64,000 nucleotides of DNA from Weissella halotolerans DSM 20190. Its GTDB lineage: Bacteria; Bacillota; Bacilli; Lactobacillales; Lactobacillaceae. The position numbers and the translations under genes were made by a program. The stretch covers positions 44,155 to 108,154 of the forward strand of contig NZ_ATUU01000005.1 of the NCBI RefSeq assembly GCF_000420365.1, read 5' to 3'. Positions 26,893 to 36,085 of this stretch are shown here, piece after piece. The notes beneath the pieces are model-generated. The model saw only the letters and a program-made list of their open reading frames with translations, had not been told where the DNA came from and did no database searches. Numbering within the stretch: position 1 is the stretch's first letter; each line of letters starts with the position of its first letter.

Positions 26893-27837
26893 CTACTGAT
26901 TAATAATTGTTGCATCACCATTAAGTAAATAGCCCTTCACATTATCCAAAGAGGTAATCACCGCTGGTCGCCCTGTTTGCTTAACAAAACTAATCGCCGC
27001 CTCAACCTTAGGCTTCATGGAACCGGCTGGAAATTGTCCTTCAGCCAAGTACGTCTCCATCTGGTTAACAGATACCTGTCCTAAGGCTTGTTCATTAGGC
27101 TGATTAAAGTTTACGGCAACATATTTAACTGCTGTTAAGATAATCAATTCATCAGCATCTGCCAATTCTGCCAACTTAGCTGCAGAAAAATCCTTATCAA
27201 TAACAGCTTCTACGCCAGTTAAACGCCCATCTTGAGTAACAACTGGAATCCCACCGCCGCCAGCCGCAATAATCACTTGATCAGTGCTATTTAAGGCACT
27301 CACGGCTGGCGCTTCTACAATACTAATTGGCTTTGGAGAAGGTACCACTCGGCGATAACCACGGCCAGCATCCTCAACAAAGGTCCAGTCAGCATGTTGG
27401 GCCACCATTTCATGCATCTCATTGGCCGTGTAGAAGGGGCCAATCGGTTTAGTTGGTTGCTTAAAGGCAGGGTCCGTGGCATCAACTAAGGTTCTTGTCA
27501 CGATCGCTGTCACATCCTTATTGACCCCCGCTTGCGCAAATGCGTTGTTTAAGGCATCTGCTAACCAAAAACCAATTTCACCCTGGGTCATAGCGCCAAC
27601 CGTATCGAGAGGCATGGCCGGATTCTTAGCTGAAGAGCCATCAATTTGTTGTAAAAGCAAATTGCCCACTTGGGGACCATTGCCATGGGTCACAATCAAT
27701 TGTACTGGTTCTTTAGCCGTTTTGACCAAGTCCACCAAGGATTCGGCAGTACTTTTTAAGGCTGCTTGTTGCGCTTGGGCTGATGGGTTATCAGTTAAAA
27801 TTGCATTCCCACCAAGGGCCACGACAATTCTTTTCAT
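26893..27837 (-). CDS. arcC: Carbamate kinase
   Basis: Last enzyme of the arginine deiminase pathway: carbamoyl phosphate plus ADP gives ATP, CO2 and ammonia. The 314-aa product has VVALGGNAIL near 4-13, the VTHGNGPQVGNLLLQQ motif near 49-64, and AAGGGGIPVV near 206-215. It starts 5 bases after arcD. Length is standard. Confidence 0.96.
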   Translation of the reverse strand: MKRIVVALGGNAILTDNPSAQAQQAALKSTAESLVDLVKTAKEPVQLIVTHGNGPQVGNLLLQQIDGSSAKNPAMPLDTVGAMTQGEIGFWLADALNNAFAQAGVNKDVTAIVTRTLVDATDPAFKQPTKPIGPFYTANEMHEMVAQHADWTFVEDAGRGYRRVVPSPKPISIVEAPAVSALNSTDQVIIAAGGGGIPVVTQDGRLTGVEAVIDKDFSAAKLAELADADELIILTAVKYVAVNFNQPNEQALGQVSVNQMETYLAEGQFPAGSMKPKVEAAISFVKQTGRPAVITSLDNVKGYLLNGDATIINQ

Positions 27838-27842
27838 TTTTA

Positions 27843-29279
27843 TTAAACTCCAATCTTTCCACTAATTAAGGCAATTACAGCCCCAACTGCTAATATGGTA
27901 ATCACAGTAATCATGAGCCATTCCAACTTAGATACTGTCTTCCCTGCTTCTTTGCGGGCCCGATAATAAAAGGCAAAACCTAATACATAGGCAATCGTAC
28001 ATAGCCATAAGAATTGCAAACCGGCAAAGGTAATTCCCACCACTTCAAAGACTAAGGCTAAGAATCCAGGAATAAACATCTTAACTGAACGTCGTTCCCA
28101 GGCTAGTTTAATTTGGTAAGCACCTACCAGAGCGTAACAAACAACAATGGCTGCCGTACAAAGAGAAAAGGCAAAATTATAGGCTTGATCTGTAAACAGG
28201 AGCGATATCAAGAACAGTTGTACTAAAACCTGGGTTAAGTACAGGGAATTAGCGGGTGCCCGACGCGCATTCAGCTTACCAAACCACTTTGGTAAGAGAC
28301 CTTGGCTGGCCATCAATGAGGTTGCTTCAACGGGCAACATTGTCCAAGATAACCACGCCCCTAAAACTGAGATGATCAAGGCAATGCTGACAAAAGCACC
28401 CCCCACTGGGCCAATCATATCTTCAACAATATAGGTCAAGGCTGGATGATCAATATTCATTAATTGTTCTTGCGTCAAAAAACCATAAGGAAGCATTGAA
28501 ATGACCACATAGATTGCCAACAAAGAGAGAAGGCCAATAACTGTTGCCTTCCCGGCGTCAGACTTTTTACGTGCTCGTCCCGCCATCATGGTCGCTCCTT
28601 CAATTCCAACAAAGACCCACATCAAGGACATTAAGCAACCCTTTACTTGATCAAAAATACCAGTTCCGGTAGCCGGTGCATAATGAATCTGTGATAGATT
28701 TGTTGTAAAGTTTTCCCAAAAGTGTGCGGTAAAGACGTCCATTTTAAACATTATGATGCCTAAGATAATGAAAGCCGCCAGTGGAATTAATTTTGCAATG
28801 GTCACCACCGTATTAATTTTGGCTGCCCCTTCAATTCCCCGCGTCACTAGAAAGGTCAAGGCCCACGAAATTAAGGAAGCAATGACAATGGCTAAGACTG
28901 AGTTACCAGACTTCAAACTGGGCACAAAGTAACCGATTGCCGACATTAACATCGTGGCAAAGGCCACATTACCTAGCCAAGCTGACAACCAGTAGCCCCA
29001 GCCGGAGATAAAACCAGCAAAATCGCCAAAGCCTGCCCGCGCATAATCTGAAACACCAGTTAACTCTGGCTTGGCTGCCCCCAACGCTTTAAAGCTCATC
29101 GCCAGGGAAAAAACCCCTATGCCGGTTACTAACCAAGCCACTAAGGCCGCCCCTGGCGTCGCAGCGGTTGCTAGCGTCGACGTCAAGTCAAAGATTCCAG
29201 CCCCAATCGCCGAACTAATCACCAGCATAATTAAGGCGAGTAAGGAAACACCACCTTCATTAATCTTTGTATCGTCCAT
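27843..29279 (-). CDS. arcD: Arginine/ornithine antiporter
   Basis: 478 aa, about twelve transmembrane helices, APC superfamily. It exchanges external arginine for ornithine produced by the pathway. The first helix has VISSAIGAGIFDL near 17-29, a family signature, and GWGYWLSAWLGNVAFATM lies near 92-109. It lies between arcB and arcC, giving the order arcA-arcB-arcD-arcC. Confidence 0.93.
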   Translation of the reverse strand: MDDTKINEGGVSLLALIMLVISSAIGAGIFDLTSTLATAATPGAALVAWLVTGIGVFSLAMSFKALGAAKPELTGVSDYARAGFGDFAGFISGWGYWLSAWLGNVAFATMLMSAIGYFVPSLKSGNSVLAIVIASLISWALTFLVTRGIEGAAKINTVVTIAKLIPLAAFIILGIIMFKMDVFTAHFWENFTTNLSQIHYAPATGTGIFDQVKGCLMSLMWVFVGIEGATMMAGRARKKSDAGKATVIGLLSLLAIYVVISMLPYGFLTQEQLMNIDHPALTYIVEDMIGPVGGAFVSIALIISVLGAWLSWTMLPVEATSLMASQGLLPKWFGKLNARRAPANSLYLTQVLVQLFLISLLFTDQAYNFAFSLCTAAIVVCYALVGAYQIKLAWERRSVKMFIPGFLALVFEVVGITFAGLQFLWLCTIAYVLGFAFYYRARKEAGKTVSKLEWLMITVITILAVGAVIALISGKIGV

Positions 29280-29293
29280 TTTGCTTCACCTGC

Positions 29294-30334
29294 CTAGTTT
29301 GCTTGGTAAAGTGATAAGTCGCCCAAGGTGGCAGCCATAATGGCCATGATTGAGTGCTTACGGTTCTCGGCCTCGTCGAATTGGCGGGCAAACTTGCTCC
29401 GGAAGACCTCGTCAGTCACTTCCATTTCAGCAACACCATACTTGGCCAAGGTGTCCTTAGAATAGGTCGTCTGATCATCGTGGAAGGCAGGGAGGCAGTG
29501 CATGAAGATCAATTCGCCTTCAGGCGTACCAGTCTTCTTAATCATGTCCATGTTGACTTGGTAAGGGAGTAATTCTTTAATCCGTTCTTCCCAGTTGTCC
29601 TCACCCATTGATACCCAAACGTCAGTGTAAAGGATGTTTGATCCCTTGACACCCGCATCAATATCATCAGTAATCATTGGCTCTGCGCCCGTCTCCTTAG
29701 CATAACCAGCTGCAATATCTTGAATTTCTTGGGCTGGCTGAAGCTCCTTAGGGGCTACAATATGCACGTTTACCCCCAACATTGTTCCGGTTACTAATAG
29801 TGAATTGGCCATATTGTTACGCCCATCACCAACATAGGTCAAGGTCAAGCCCTTAAGATGACCAAAATTCTCTTGAATCGTCATAAAGTCAGCAATCATT
29901 TGTGTTGGGTGCCATTCATCAGTCAATCCGTTCCACACTGGTACCCCTGAGTATTTAGCCAAAGTCTCAACATCGTCTTGGGCAAAACCACGGAATTCAA
30001 TTCCATCGGCCATGCGACCGAAGACACGGGCACTGTCCTCAACGGATTCCTTCTTACCAAATTGACTTGAATCTGGACCGATGTAGACTGTGTAAGCACC
30101 TAGCTCATCACCCCCAATTTCAAATGACAACCGGGTCCGCGTTGAGGTCTTTTGGAAGAGTAAAATAATACTCTTGTCATGTAGGTACTTGGTTACCTTG
30201 CCCTTAGTCTGCTTTTCATGCTTTAAGTTCAAGGCAAAGTCAATCATGGCCTGTAATTGAGCTGGGGTAAAGTCCTTTTCCTTCAATAGTGAACGTCCTT
30301 GTAAGGTCTTTAGGGTAGTTAACGTATCTGTCAT
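29294..30334 (-). CDS. arcB: Ornithine carbamoyltransferase (catabolic)
   Basis: 346 aa. It splits citrulline by phosphate into ornithine and carbamoyl phosphate. The carbamoyl-phosphate motif [13 protein letters not shown] is near 55-67, the [10 protein letters not shown] motif near 140, and the catalytic cysteine motif HCLPAF near 278. Context in the arc operon makes the catabolic role likely; an argF-type anabolic enzyme would look the same. Confidence 0.94.
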   Translation of the reverse strand: MTDTLTTLKTLQGRSLLKEKDFTPAQLQAMIDFALNLKHEKQTKGKVTKYLHDKSIILLFQKTSTRTRLSFEIGGDELGAYTVYIGPDSSQFGKKESVEDSARVFGRMADGIEFRGFAQDDVETLAKYSGVPVWNGLTDEWHPTQMIADFMTIQENFGHLKGLTLTYVGDGRNNMANSLLVTGTMLGVNVHIVAPKELQPAQEIQDIAAGYAKETGAEPMITDDIDAGVKGSNILYTDVWVSMGEDNWEERIKELLPYQVNMDMIKKTGTPEGELIFMHCLPAFHDDQTTYSKDTLAKYGVAEMEVTDEVFRSKFARQFDEAENRKHSIMAIMAATLGDLSLYQAN

Positions 30335-30399
30335 AATGCTATGCTCCTTTTTGTTTTAAACTTATTTACTTTTCTTAATCATCCAGGCACTACTAAGGC

Positions 30400-31638
30400 C
30401 TAGATATTTTCACGCCAGATTGGTTGTGACATACAACGTGCACCGCCACGGCCACGAGCCAGTTCACTTGACCGAATCTCATGAACAGTTAAGCCGTGTT
30501 CTCGCATCAACTTAATTGAGACGTAGTTACGGTCGTAGGTAATGACTTCACCTGGGGCAATTGCTAAGTTATTTGAACCATCATTCCATTGTTCACGTGG
30601 AGCAATGATCGGATCACCATTACCAGTTTCGATCATGTCAATTTCAGAAAGTCCTAAGACTTCCTTTAGGGTATCCTTCAAATTAGTTCGATGTTCTAGA
30701 GCCACGCCACCTTCCTGATCAGGATGCAAGATGTATATATTCATCTTGCTATCTGCATCCATAATGCCAGGAAAGACTGTAAACTGATCATAGTTAACCA
30801 TGGTAAAGACCGTATCCAAATGCATCATGGCATGGTTATGGGGGATTTCAACCGCCACAACGGTGTCAAAGTTTGAATCGGGATTATTAAAGAGCTCTTG
30901 GGCGAGGTCTTGAATAGACCGGCTAGAGGTCCGCTGCGAAACCCCAATGGCCATCACGTGACCGTTCAAAACTAATTCATCCCCACCCTCAAGGCGGGAA
31001 TCACGATCACGATTTTGCCAAACCTTAGCGTTATCAGCAAAGGTTGGATGGTACTTCATCACATACTCTATAAAGAGTGACTCAGGCTGCCGTGCTGGGA
31101 AGGTCATGTGATTAATTGTTAACCCATTGCCGATAAATGCCTGAGGATCACGGGTGAAGTAGGCATTGGGCAAGGGATCTAATAAGAATGGATTCTCAGC
31201 GTCATGCCCGGCAACATCGTGTAAGGTAGTTACCTTAAAGTCAAACTCATTCCGGCGCAAACCGGTGTATAATTTGTTGACTAATTGCCGATTATCAAAG
31301 GATAGTAGGTACTTGGCAATTTCATCATGTGTCTTGCTCTTGGTGTAACCGTGCTCGTCTAAGTAACGGTCAATCAAAGAATGTTTCAGTTCAGGATCAC
31401 TATCCAAGGTTTCAGTTAACAAATCTTCGATATAAACTGTTTCAACTCCGTTATCCCGTAATACTTGGGCGAAGTAGTCATGCTCATCTTGGGCAATTTT
31501 TAAAAAGGGAATATCATCAAATAGCAAACGTTCCATCGTGTCAGGGGTAATGTTTTCAATTTCTGCACCGGGACGGTGTAACAAGACCTTCTTTAACTTA
31601 CCAATTTCAGAGTTTACTTGAATCGCTGGCTTAGTCAT
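30400..31638 (-). CDS. arcA: Arginine deiminase
   Basis: First step of the pathway: arginine to citrulline and ammonia. 412 aa. Conserved segments are LLHRPGAEIENI near 19-30, PNAYFTRDPQAFIG near 155-168 (FTRD motif), the catalytic histidine in MMHLDTVFT near 272, and the nucleophilic cysteine in GRGGARCMSQP near the end. It is the promoter-proximal gene. AGGAGG precedes the ATG. Confidence 0.97.
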   Translation of the reverse strand: MTKPAIQVNSEIGKLKKVLLHRPGAEIENITPDTMERLLFDDIPFLKIAQDEHDYFAQVLRDNGVETVYIEDLLTETLDSDPELKHSLIDRYLDEHGYTKSKTHDEIAKYLLSFDNRQLVNKLYTGLRRNEFDFKVTTLHDVAGHDAENPFLLDPLPNAYFTRDPQAFIGNGLTINHMTFPARQPESLFIEYVMKYHPTFADNAKVWQNRDRDSRLEGGDELVLNGHVMAIGVSQRTSSRSIQDLAQELFNNPDSNFDTVVAVEIPHNHAMMHLDTVFTMVNYDQFTVFPGIMDADSKMNIYILHPDQEGGVALEHRTNLKDTLKEVLGLSEIDMIETGNGDPIIAPREQWNDGSNNLAIAPGEVITYDRNYVSIKLMREHGLTVHEIRSSELARGRGGARCMSQPIWRENI

Positions 31639-31674
31639 CGTATCTTCCTCCTAAAATACTTGTAGCAGGCGCTT

Positions 31675-31688
31675 TGTTAGCGCTTTCT
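31675..31688 (-). promoter_or_regulatory. cre-like site in the arcA leader
   Basis: The minus strand reads AGAAAGCGCTAACA, differing from a good cre consensus only at the first base. It lies 37 bases before the arcA start, so CcpA could block elongation there. Confidence 0.5.
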
Positions 31689-31790
31689 TTTTATTACAAG
31701 ACAAAGTGTACTTTTTCACATGCATGATAACTATTACCATCTCGGTATAAAAGTTTGCACATTTACACATTGCTTTCGCGTATTATTAGT

Positions 31791-31804
31791 AAAACGTTTT
31801 CCCA
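31791..31804. promoter_or_regulatory. Second, weaker cre-like sequence upstream of arcA
   Basis: AAAACGTTTT has a palindromic core but three mismatches at the outer positions of the cre consensus. Confidence 0.3.
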
Positions 31805-31820
31805 AAATGTAAATTTACCC

Positions 31821-31884
31821 ATTTTTATACAGATATAAGTGATTTTTATTCAGTTTATCCTGCTAGTTCAGCATTTTTATACAG
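31821..31884 (-). promoter_or_regulatory. Three helically phased 12-base repeats upstream of arcA
   Basis: CTGTATAAAAAT, CTGAATAAAAAT and CTGTATAAAAAT (minus strand) stand at 31873-31884, 31842-31853 and 31821-31832. Start-to-start distances are 31 and 21 bases, whole helical turns. Their sequence resembles half of an ArgR (ARG-box) site. Within the 421-base gap 31639-32059 I see these repeats, the cre-like sites and the arcA leader, but no gene. Confidence 0.55.
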
Positions 31885-32059
31885 ACTAGCTTTCCTTATT
31901 TTTTTCTAATATCTAGGCTAATCAGGAGAAAAATTTTGCCAAAATAAATCGCCTTTACTCTCTTTACTGTTTCAATTTACGTATTAAGGACTCGTGTATA
32001 CTGAAGATAAGTTTGACTAATTCGTCAGGCCAGCTTTTTTCCGTGCCAAGGAGGTTATC

Positions 32060-32707
32060 ATGCTGCAAAAACCTAAGCAAAAAATAGTCATTGCCGGAGG
32101 AACCGGCTTTGTCGGTCAAGGTATCATTCAAGAACTACCGACAGCTTCTTATGACGTCCATAGTTTGTCGCGCCATCCCTTTAAGCCCCAGCCTGATGAC
32201 CAGACCCACTATCACGTAGTCGACCTTAGTCGTCCCAGCACTTGGCAAAACATTGTTGCTGATGCGGACTGGGTCATCGATGCTGTGGGCATTCTCTTTC
32301 CTAATGTTAATCAAGGTCGCACCTACCAAAACAGTACCATTCAACCTGCACGTGACCTCTTAGCTGTCCTTATTGACAGGCCTAAGCCCAACTTTCTTTA
32401 TATCTCGGCTAACACTGCTCCCTTCTTTATGCGTTCCTATCTAGCCACAAAACGCCAGGTAGAAGCTGAATGTCAGGCTACCTTACCAGGTCGTACCTAT
32501 ATCGTCTATCCTGGCTTTATTTTTGACTCTGCTCGTCCTAGTTCTTACCTACCCGGCTTAATTCTAAGTAAGCTAACCTGGTTTCCGTATGTCCGCCATT
32601 TACGTCCCATTAGCAGGACCCATTTTGCCAAAGAAATAAAATCTATTCTTGCGGGCGGTCATAGTACACTATTGAGGAAGATCGATGGGTCAGGTAAACT
32701 AATATAA
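32060..32707 (+). CDS. Atypical SDR / NAD(P)-binding protein
   Basis: 215 aa. The N-terminal Rossmann motif is VIAGGTGFVGQGI near 10-22. It resembles NmrA or complex-I-NDUFA9-like atypical short-chain dehydrogenases, which lack the full catalytic Ser-Tyr-Lys set; a YLATKRQVEAE segment near 131-141 holds the YxxxK remnant. Substrate unknown. AAGGAGG is placed well before the ATG. Confidence 0.8.
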   Translation: MLQKPKQKIVIAGGTGFVGQGIIQELPTASYDVHSLSRHPFKPQPDDQTHYHVVDLSRPSTWQNIVADADWVIDAVGILFPNVNQGRTYQNSTIQPARDLLAVLIDRPKPNFLYISANTAPFFMRSYLATKRQVEAECQATLPGRTYIVYPGFIFDSARPSSYLPGLILSKLTWFPYVRHLRPISRTHFAKEIKSILAGGHSTLLRKIDGSGKLI

Positions 32708-32902
32708 ACTAGTGGGTTTTATTCTCTTAATCTATGAATAACCGTGACGACCTTCTTTTCACTAGGTAATTATTAAAGAGCTGATTTAAGCCCTCTTCTC
32801 ACCGTAATTATGCTAAGTATCATAATCAGTTTGTTTCCACTAATAAGACGCCTGAACCAGAGACGGAAGTTCTAAAAAGCTGAATCTAAAAGGAGTTTTA
32901 AT

Positions 32903-34117
32903 ATGAGTACCTTTATAGCCTGCGTCGGTTTATTGGGATTCGGCGCACTTATTAGTGGACTAGTTTTAGCTGCTAAGCAGCATTTTGTCCGTCATACCCC
33001 CATTACGAGACGTACAAAATATCTAGGAGTCATCGGCTTAGCCGTGTTTTTATTAGCTGCTTCTGTACCTACCGAACCAGCTTCTCCTTCTGAGAGTGAC
33101 CGTACCAAAGCACAAGAGGCAAGTTCACTGGCAGCCCAGAAGCGAAAAGCAGCAGCTGAAAAACGTGCTAAAGAACAAGCCCGCTTGGCATCTATCAATA
33201 AAAAAGAACGTCAATATACTGAGGCTACCTTGCCTTTTAAAAATAAAAGACAACTAAAATTAGGGTCTCTTGACGATCAAAATCGGGCAACCTATGCCCA
33301 CATTCAACTTCAGGAAAAACATAAGCCGCATAGTAAACGAGATAAAGAAATTACCTATAATCCCGCTGGCTGGCATAACTATAAATTCTATTATGGTGAC
33401 GGCACCCAAAAAGCATAGCTTATGACCCGTGGTCATTTAATCAGTTATCAATTTAGCGGTTTAAATACTGAAGCTAAAAATTTAACCGCTGAAACAAACT
33501 GGCTCAATGCTGGAAATTACCAGGGGCTCGATGAAAAAAATCATGATGCCATACTCTTTTACGAGACTGGACTTGATAAGTGGCTCCACCAGCATCCGAA
33601 TCATTGGTTAGATTACAAGGTCACACCAATTTATCAGGGAAGTGAATTATATCCCAGAAAAATCGAATTACAGTATGTTGGTATTGATAGTGCAGGAAAC
33701 CTTATTCCAATTAAGCTTAATTCACCTAAAGAAACCACTGTTGATCAATTCTTAACAGTGGTCAGCCTCGATAACGTGTCGCCTAATGCAGACATTGATT
33801 ATGCCAGTGGTCGGGCAACTAACACCGTTGCTAGATATAGCGCTCCTCAACCAAAAACCGATGACGAAACTGTAGCTAGTTCTAGTAGTGCCATATCACA
33901 ACCTTCCGTGGCTGCTCAACCAGCCCCAAATCAAGCTGTCCAAGCTCAACCAGCTCAAGCGGATTTAGGAGGCCCAAGTGGTAACGTGAATAACACCAGT
34001 ATTCGGCGTTGGGAAGTTCAAGATGGCTTTACTTGGCAAACCCGTAAAGGGCACAGCCACATTATTCCACCAGGCGGAACCTTAGACCCTGGTTTTCACT
34101 GGGAAGTTGGCCATTAA
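32903..34117 (+). pseudogene. DNA/RNA non-specific endonuclease interrupted by an in-frame TAG
   Basis: One reading frame of 404 codons is broken by a TAG at 33416-33418. The upstream part has two transmembrane segments, a Lys/Ala/Glu-rich coiled linker and the start of the nuclease domain (HNYKFYYGDGTQKA). The downstream part resumes in frame at once with LMTRGHLISYQFSGLN, the active-site RGH motif of EndA/NucA-type nucleases, and continues through WLDYKVTPIY and IDYASGRATNTV. Relatives have a tryptophan at this place, so TGG to TAG is the simplest explanation. The gene product would be cut just before the active site unless the codon is suppressed. Confidence 0.8.
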
Positions 34118-34143
34118 CTAATATGGTTTAGATAAATTAGACT

Positions 34144-34177
34144 AAAAAAGGAACAGTCAGAGACTGCTCCTTTTTAA
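34144..34177. terminator. Bidirectional terminator
   Basis: AAAAAAGGAACAGTC, AGA, GACTGCTCCTTTTT between converging genes. Confidence 0.85.
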
Positions 34178-34230
34178 TTTAGTTATTTTCAATTTTGACT
34201 ATTGATAAGTAGTAATTTGTTTAGTAATCC

Positions 34231-35874
34231 TTACCGAACCCGATAGCTTACAGCAACCTGATGTTGACCCTTTGACACCTGCATTTGACTAGTTCCAACC
34301 GGGCCTGTTTTAACCTCATTAGTACCTACTTTTTTATTATCTAAGACATACTGGGTGCCTTGATAATGTACGACTGGCAGATTAACCGTCCCTGCTTGCT
34401 TTTGCTTCCAGGTAATATAAATCTTTTTATTACGAACAGCCTTATTAAAGTCATGATTCGTTAGATAATATTGCTCAATCTTGCGTACAATCGGAACTTG
34501 ATCGATAGCCTGATATAACTTATCTGCATCACTTGTTTTAGGTAGATAATCTGGGACCGTTTTTGCCATCATGGACCAAGGTTTACTTAGGTCATGTGAC
34601 GCAAACGCTTCTTGAACGGCAAACGGTTTATTAACTCGCTCATCTAAGGTTGTGTAATAATAGGGGATCGCGCCCTTTGGCTTATTCCAATCATTTAACA
34701 AGATATTAAATTGATTAGTGACCGTGAATATTCCCATAAGAATAAATAATTTTACAAAGATTAACCAAACCATCCTTATTCCCTGAGACATCGCCCCTTT
34801 TTCTAAGGCCTTTAAGCCAGCATACGTAATTAACATTATTCCTATCGGCGCCAACCTAAATGGAAACTGTAAAATAGCAACGGCTGGAATTTTCTTCACC
34901 AAGAAGTCAATTGGTAATAAACCACTAGCCAACAATAAAAATGCTACACCAAGGTAGCCAATATACTGACTACCTTTATCAACTGATTTACGGTAAGTCC
35001 AAAACAAGACCATGAAAAGAGCCGTCAACATCAGAATGGTTGGGGCAGTAAACTTATCTTGAAAATTCCAATTCATAAGACGCTGTTGCCGATAAGCAAA
35101 TGGAAACGGTGGAAGAATTGCATCTTGAACATTAATAAAGAGATAAGCACCCCAAATATTAACTGTTAAAATCAATGTCATAACCGCTGATAAAGCAATC
35201 TTACCAAACGTCTTCAATCTTTGATTGGGATTCGTTATCACCGAATATGCATATGCCAGGACCATCAATATAACGGCTAAGACAGCAGACAAAACGTGGG
35301 TTTGAATAATCAGGGTCATAATAGCTATCATTTCGACAACTATTACTGGTTTTGTTTTATCTACTACTAACCTAATAGCTAACGCCCCCACTAAGGGCAG
35401 AAAAGCAGCTCCAACACCGGTAAATTGCTGTCCAAATATCCAAGCAATTACTGGAAAAGATAGCATATAGCTAAGCGCACCATATAATTGCACTTGCCGT
35501 CTAAGTTTACCAACTGCAAGCATATAATACATGCTTAATCCAGCCGCAAGCAGAACGGAAAAATTTAATATTAGCTGCAATTTATAATATGATTTAACCA
35601 CAAATAATATGCCCCCAGCTAAATAGGCCAGTAAGGGCGAATAAATCACATTAATATATCTTCCAACCTGTCCGAAGCCATACATCATAATAAACGGTTG
35701 AAAGTTGTGCTCTTTTATTTGCATGTATGCATCATAAAAGCGGTTATAATGGAATACACCATCCACACCAAATATTAAATGACCCGGCTGATAAAGTTGT
35801 GGAATCAAAATAAGCAACGAGAAAATGAGAATTGTTGTCCATTGTCGCCAATTCTGCTTGATTACGGTTTTCAT
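34231..35874 (-). CDS. Polytopic membrane protein, GT-C/YfhO-like
   Basis: 547 aa with about eleven transmembrane segments in residues 15-390 and an extracytoplasmic C-terminal domain of about 150 residues rich in beta-forming stretches. The first external loop has FGVDGVFHYNRFYDAY near 36-51, an acidic-aromatic loop like the catalytic loop of GT-C lipid-linked glycosyltransferases. Similar proteins are annotated as 6-pyruvoyl-tetrahydropterin-synthase-related or YfhO membrane proteins. A role in decorating surface polymers is inference. Confidence 0.65.
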   Translation of the reverse strand: MKTVIKQNWRQWTTILIFSLLILIPQLYQPGHLIFGVDGVFHYNRFYDAYMQIKEHNFQPFIMMYGFGQVGRYINVIYSPLLAYLAGGILFVVKSYYKLQLILNFSVLLAAGLSMYYMLAVGKLRRQVQLYGALSYMLSFPVIAWIFGQQFTGVGAAFLPLVGALAIRLVVDKTKPVIVVEMIAIMTLIIQTHVLSAVLAVILMVLAYAYSVITNPNQRLKTFGKIALSAVMTLILTVNIWGAYLFINVQDAILPPFPFAYRQQRLMNWNFQDKFTAPTILMLTALFMVLFWTYRKSVDKGSQYIGYLGVAFLLLASGLLPIDFLVKKIPAVAILQFPFRLAPIGIMLITYAGLKALEKGAMSQGIRMVWLIFVKLFILMGIFTVTNQFNILLNDWNKPKGAIPYYYTTLDERVNKPFAVQEAFASHDLSKPWSMMAKTVPDYLPKTSDADKLYQAIDQVPIVRKIEQYYLTNHDFNKAVRNKKIYITWKQKQAGTVNLPVVHYQGTQYVLDNKKVGTNEVKTGPVGTSQMQVSKGQHQVAVSYRVR

Positions 35875-36040
35875 AAGTCCTCCAGCAAATTAGTTCTATG
35901 AAAGAGGCCCCTACTCAAAACCCTCTTTCAAAATTCACTCTCATATTCTATACTGGTTTCTTAGTTAAAGTACACAAAAAACCCTAATTTTAACCTTTTA
36001 TTTGTATTCGAAAGTATCCTATTTCGTGCGGTACTGACAT

Positions 36041-36085
36041 AAAAAGGGGTAGGTCCGCCTATAAAGCTGACCTACCCCTTTTTTT
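36041..36085. terminator. Strong terminator after the GH25 gene
   Basis: AAAAAGGGGTAGGTC, loop, GACCTACCCCTTTTTTT with runs on both strands. Confidence 0.92.

Noticed and set aside
31821..31884. Possible CRISPR-like repeats upstream of arcA
   Set aside because: The repeats are only 12 bases with 9- and 19-base spacers, and no cas gene is present; operator repeats fit better.
33422..34117. Independent gene starting at the ATG after the TAG
   Set aside because: There is no ribosome-binding site, the frame is continuous with the upstream part, and the nuclease domain begins before the TAG.
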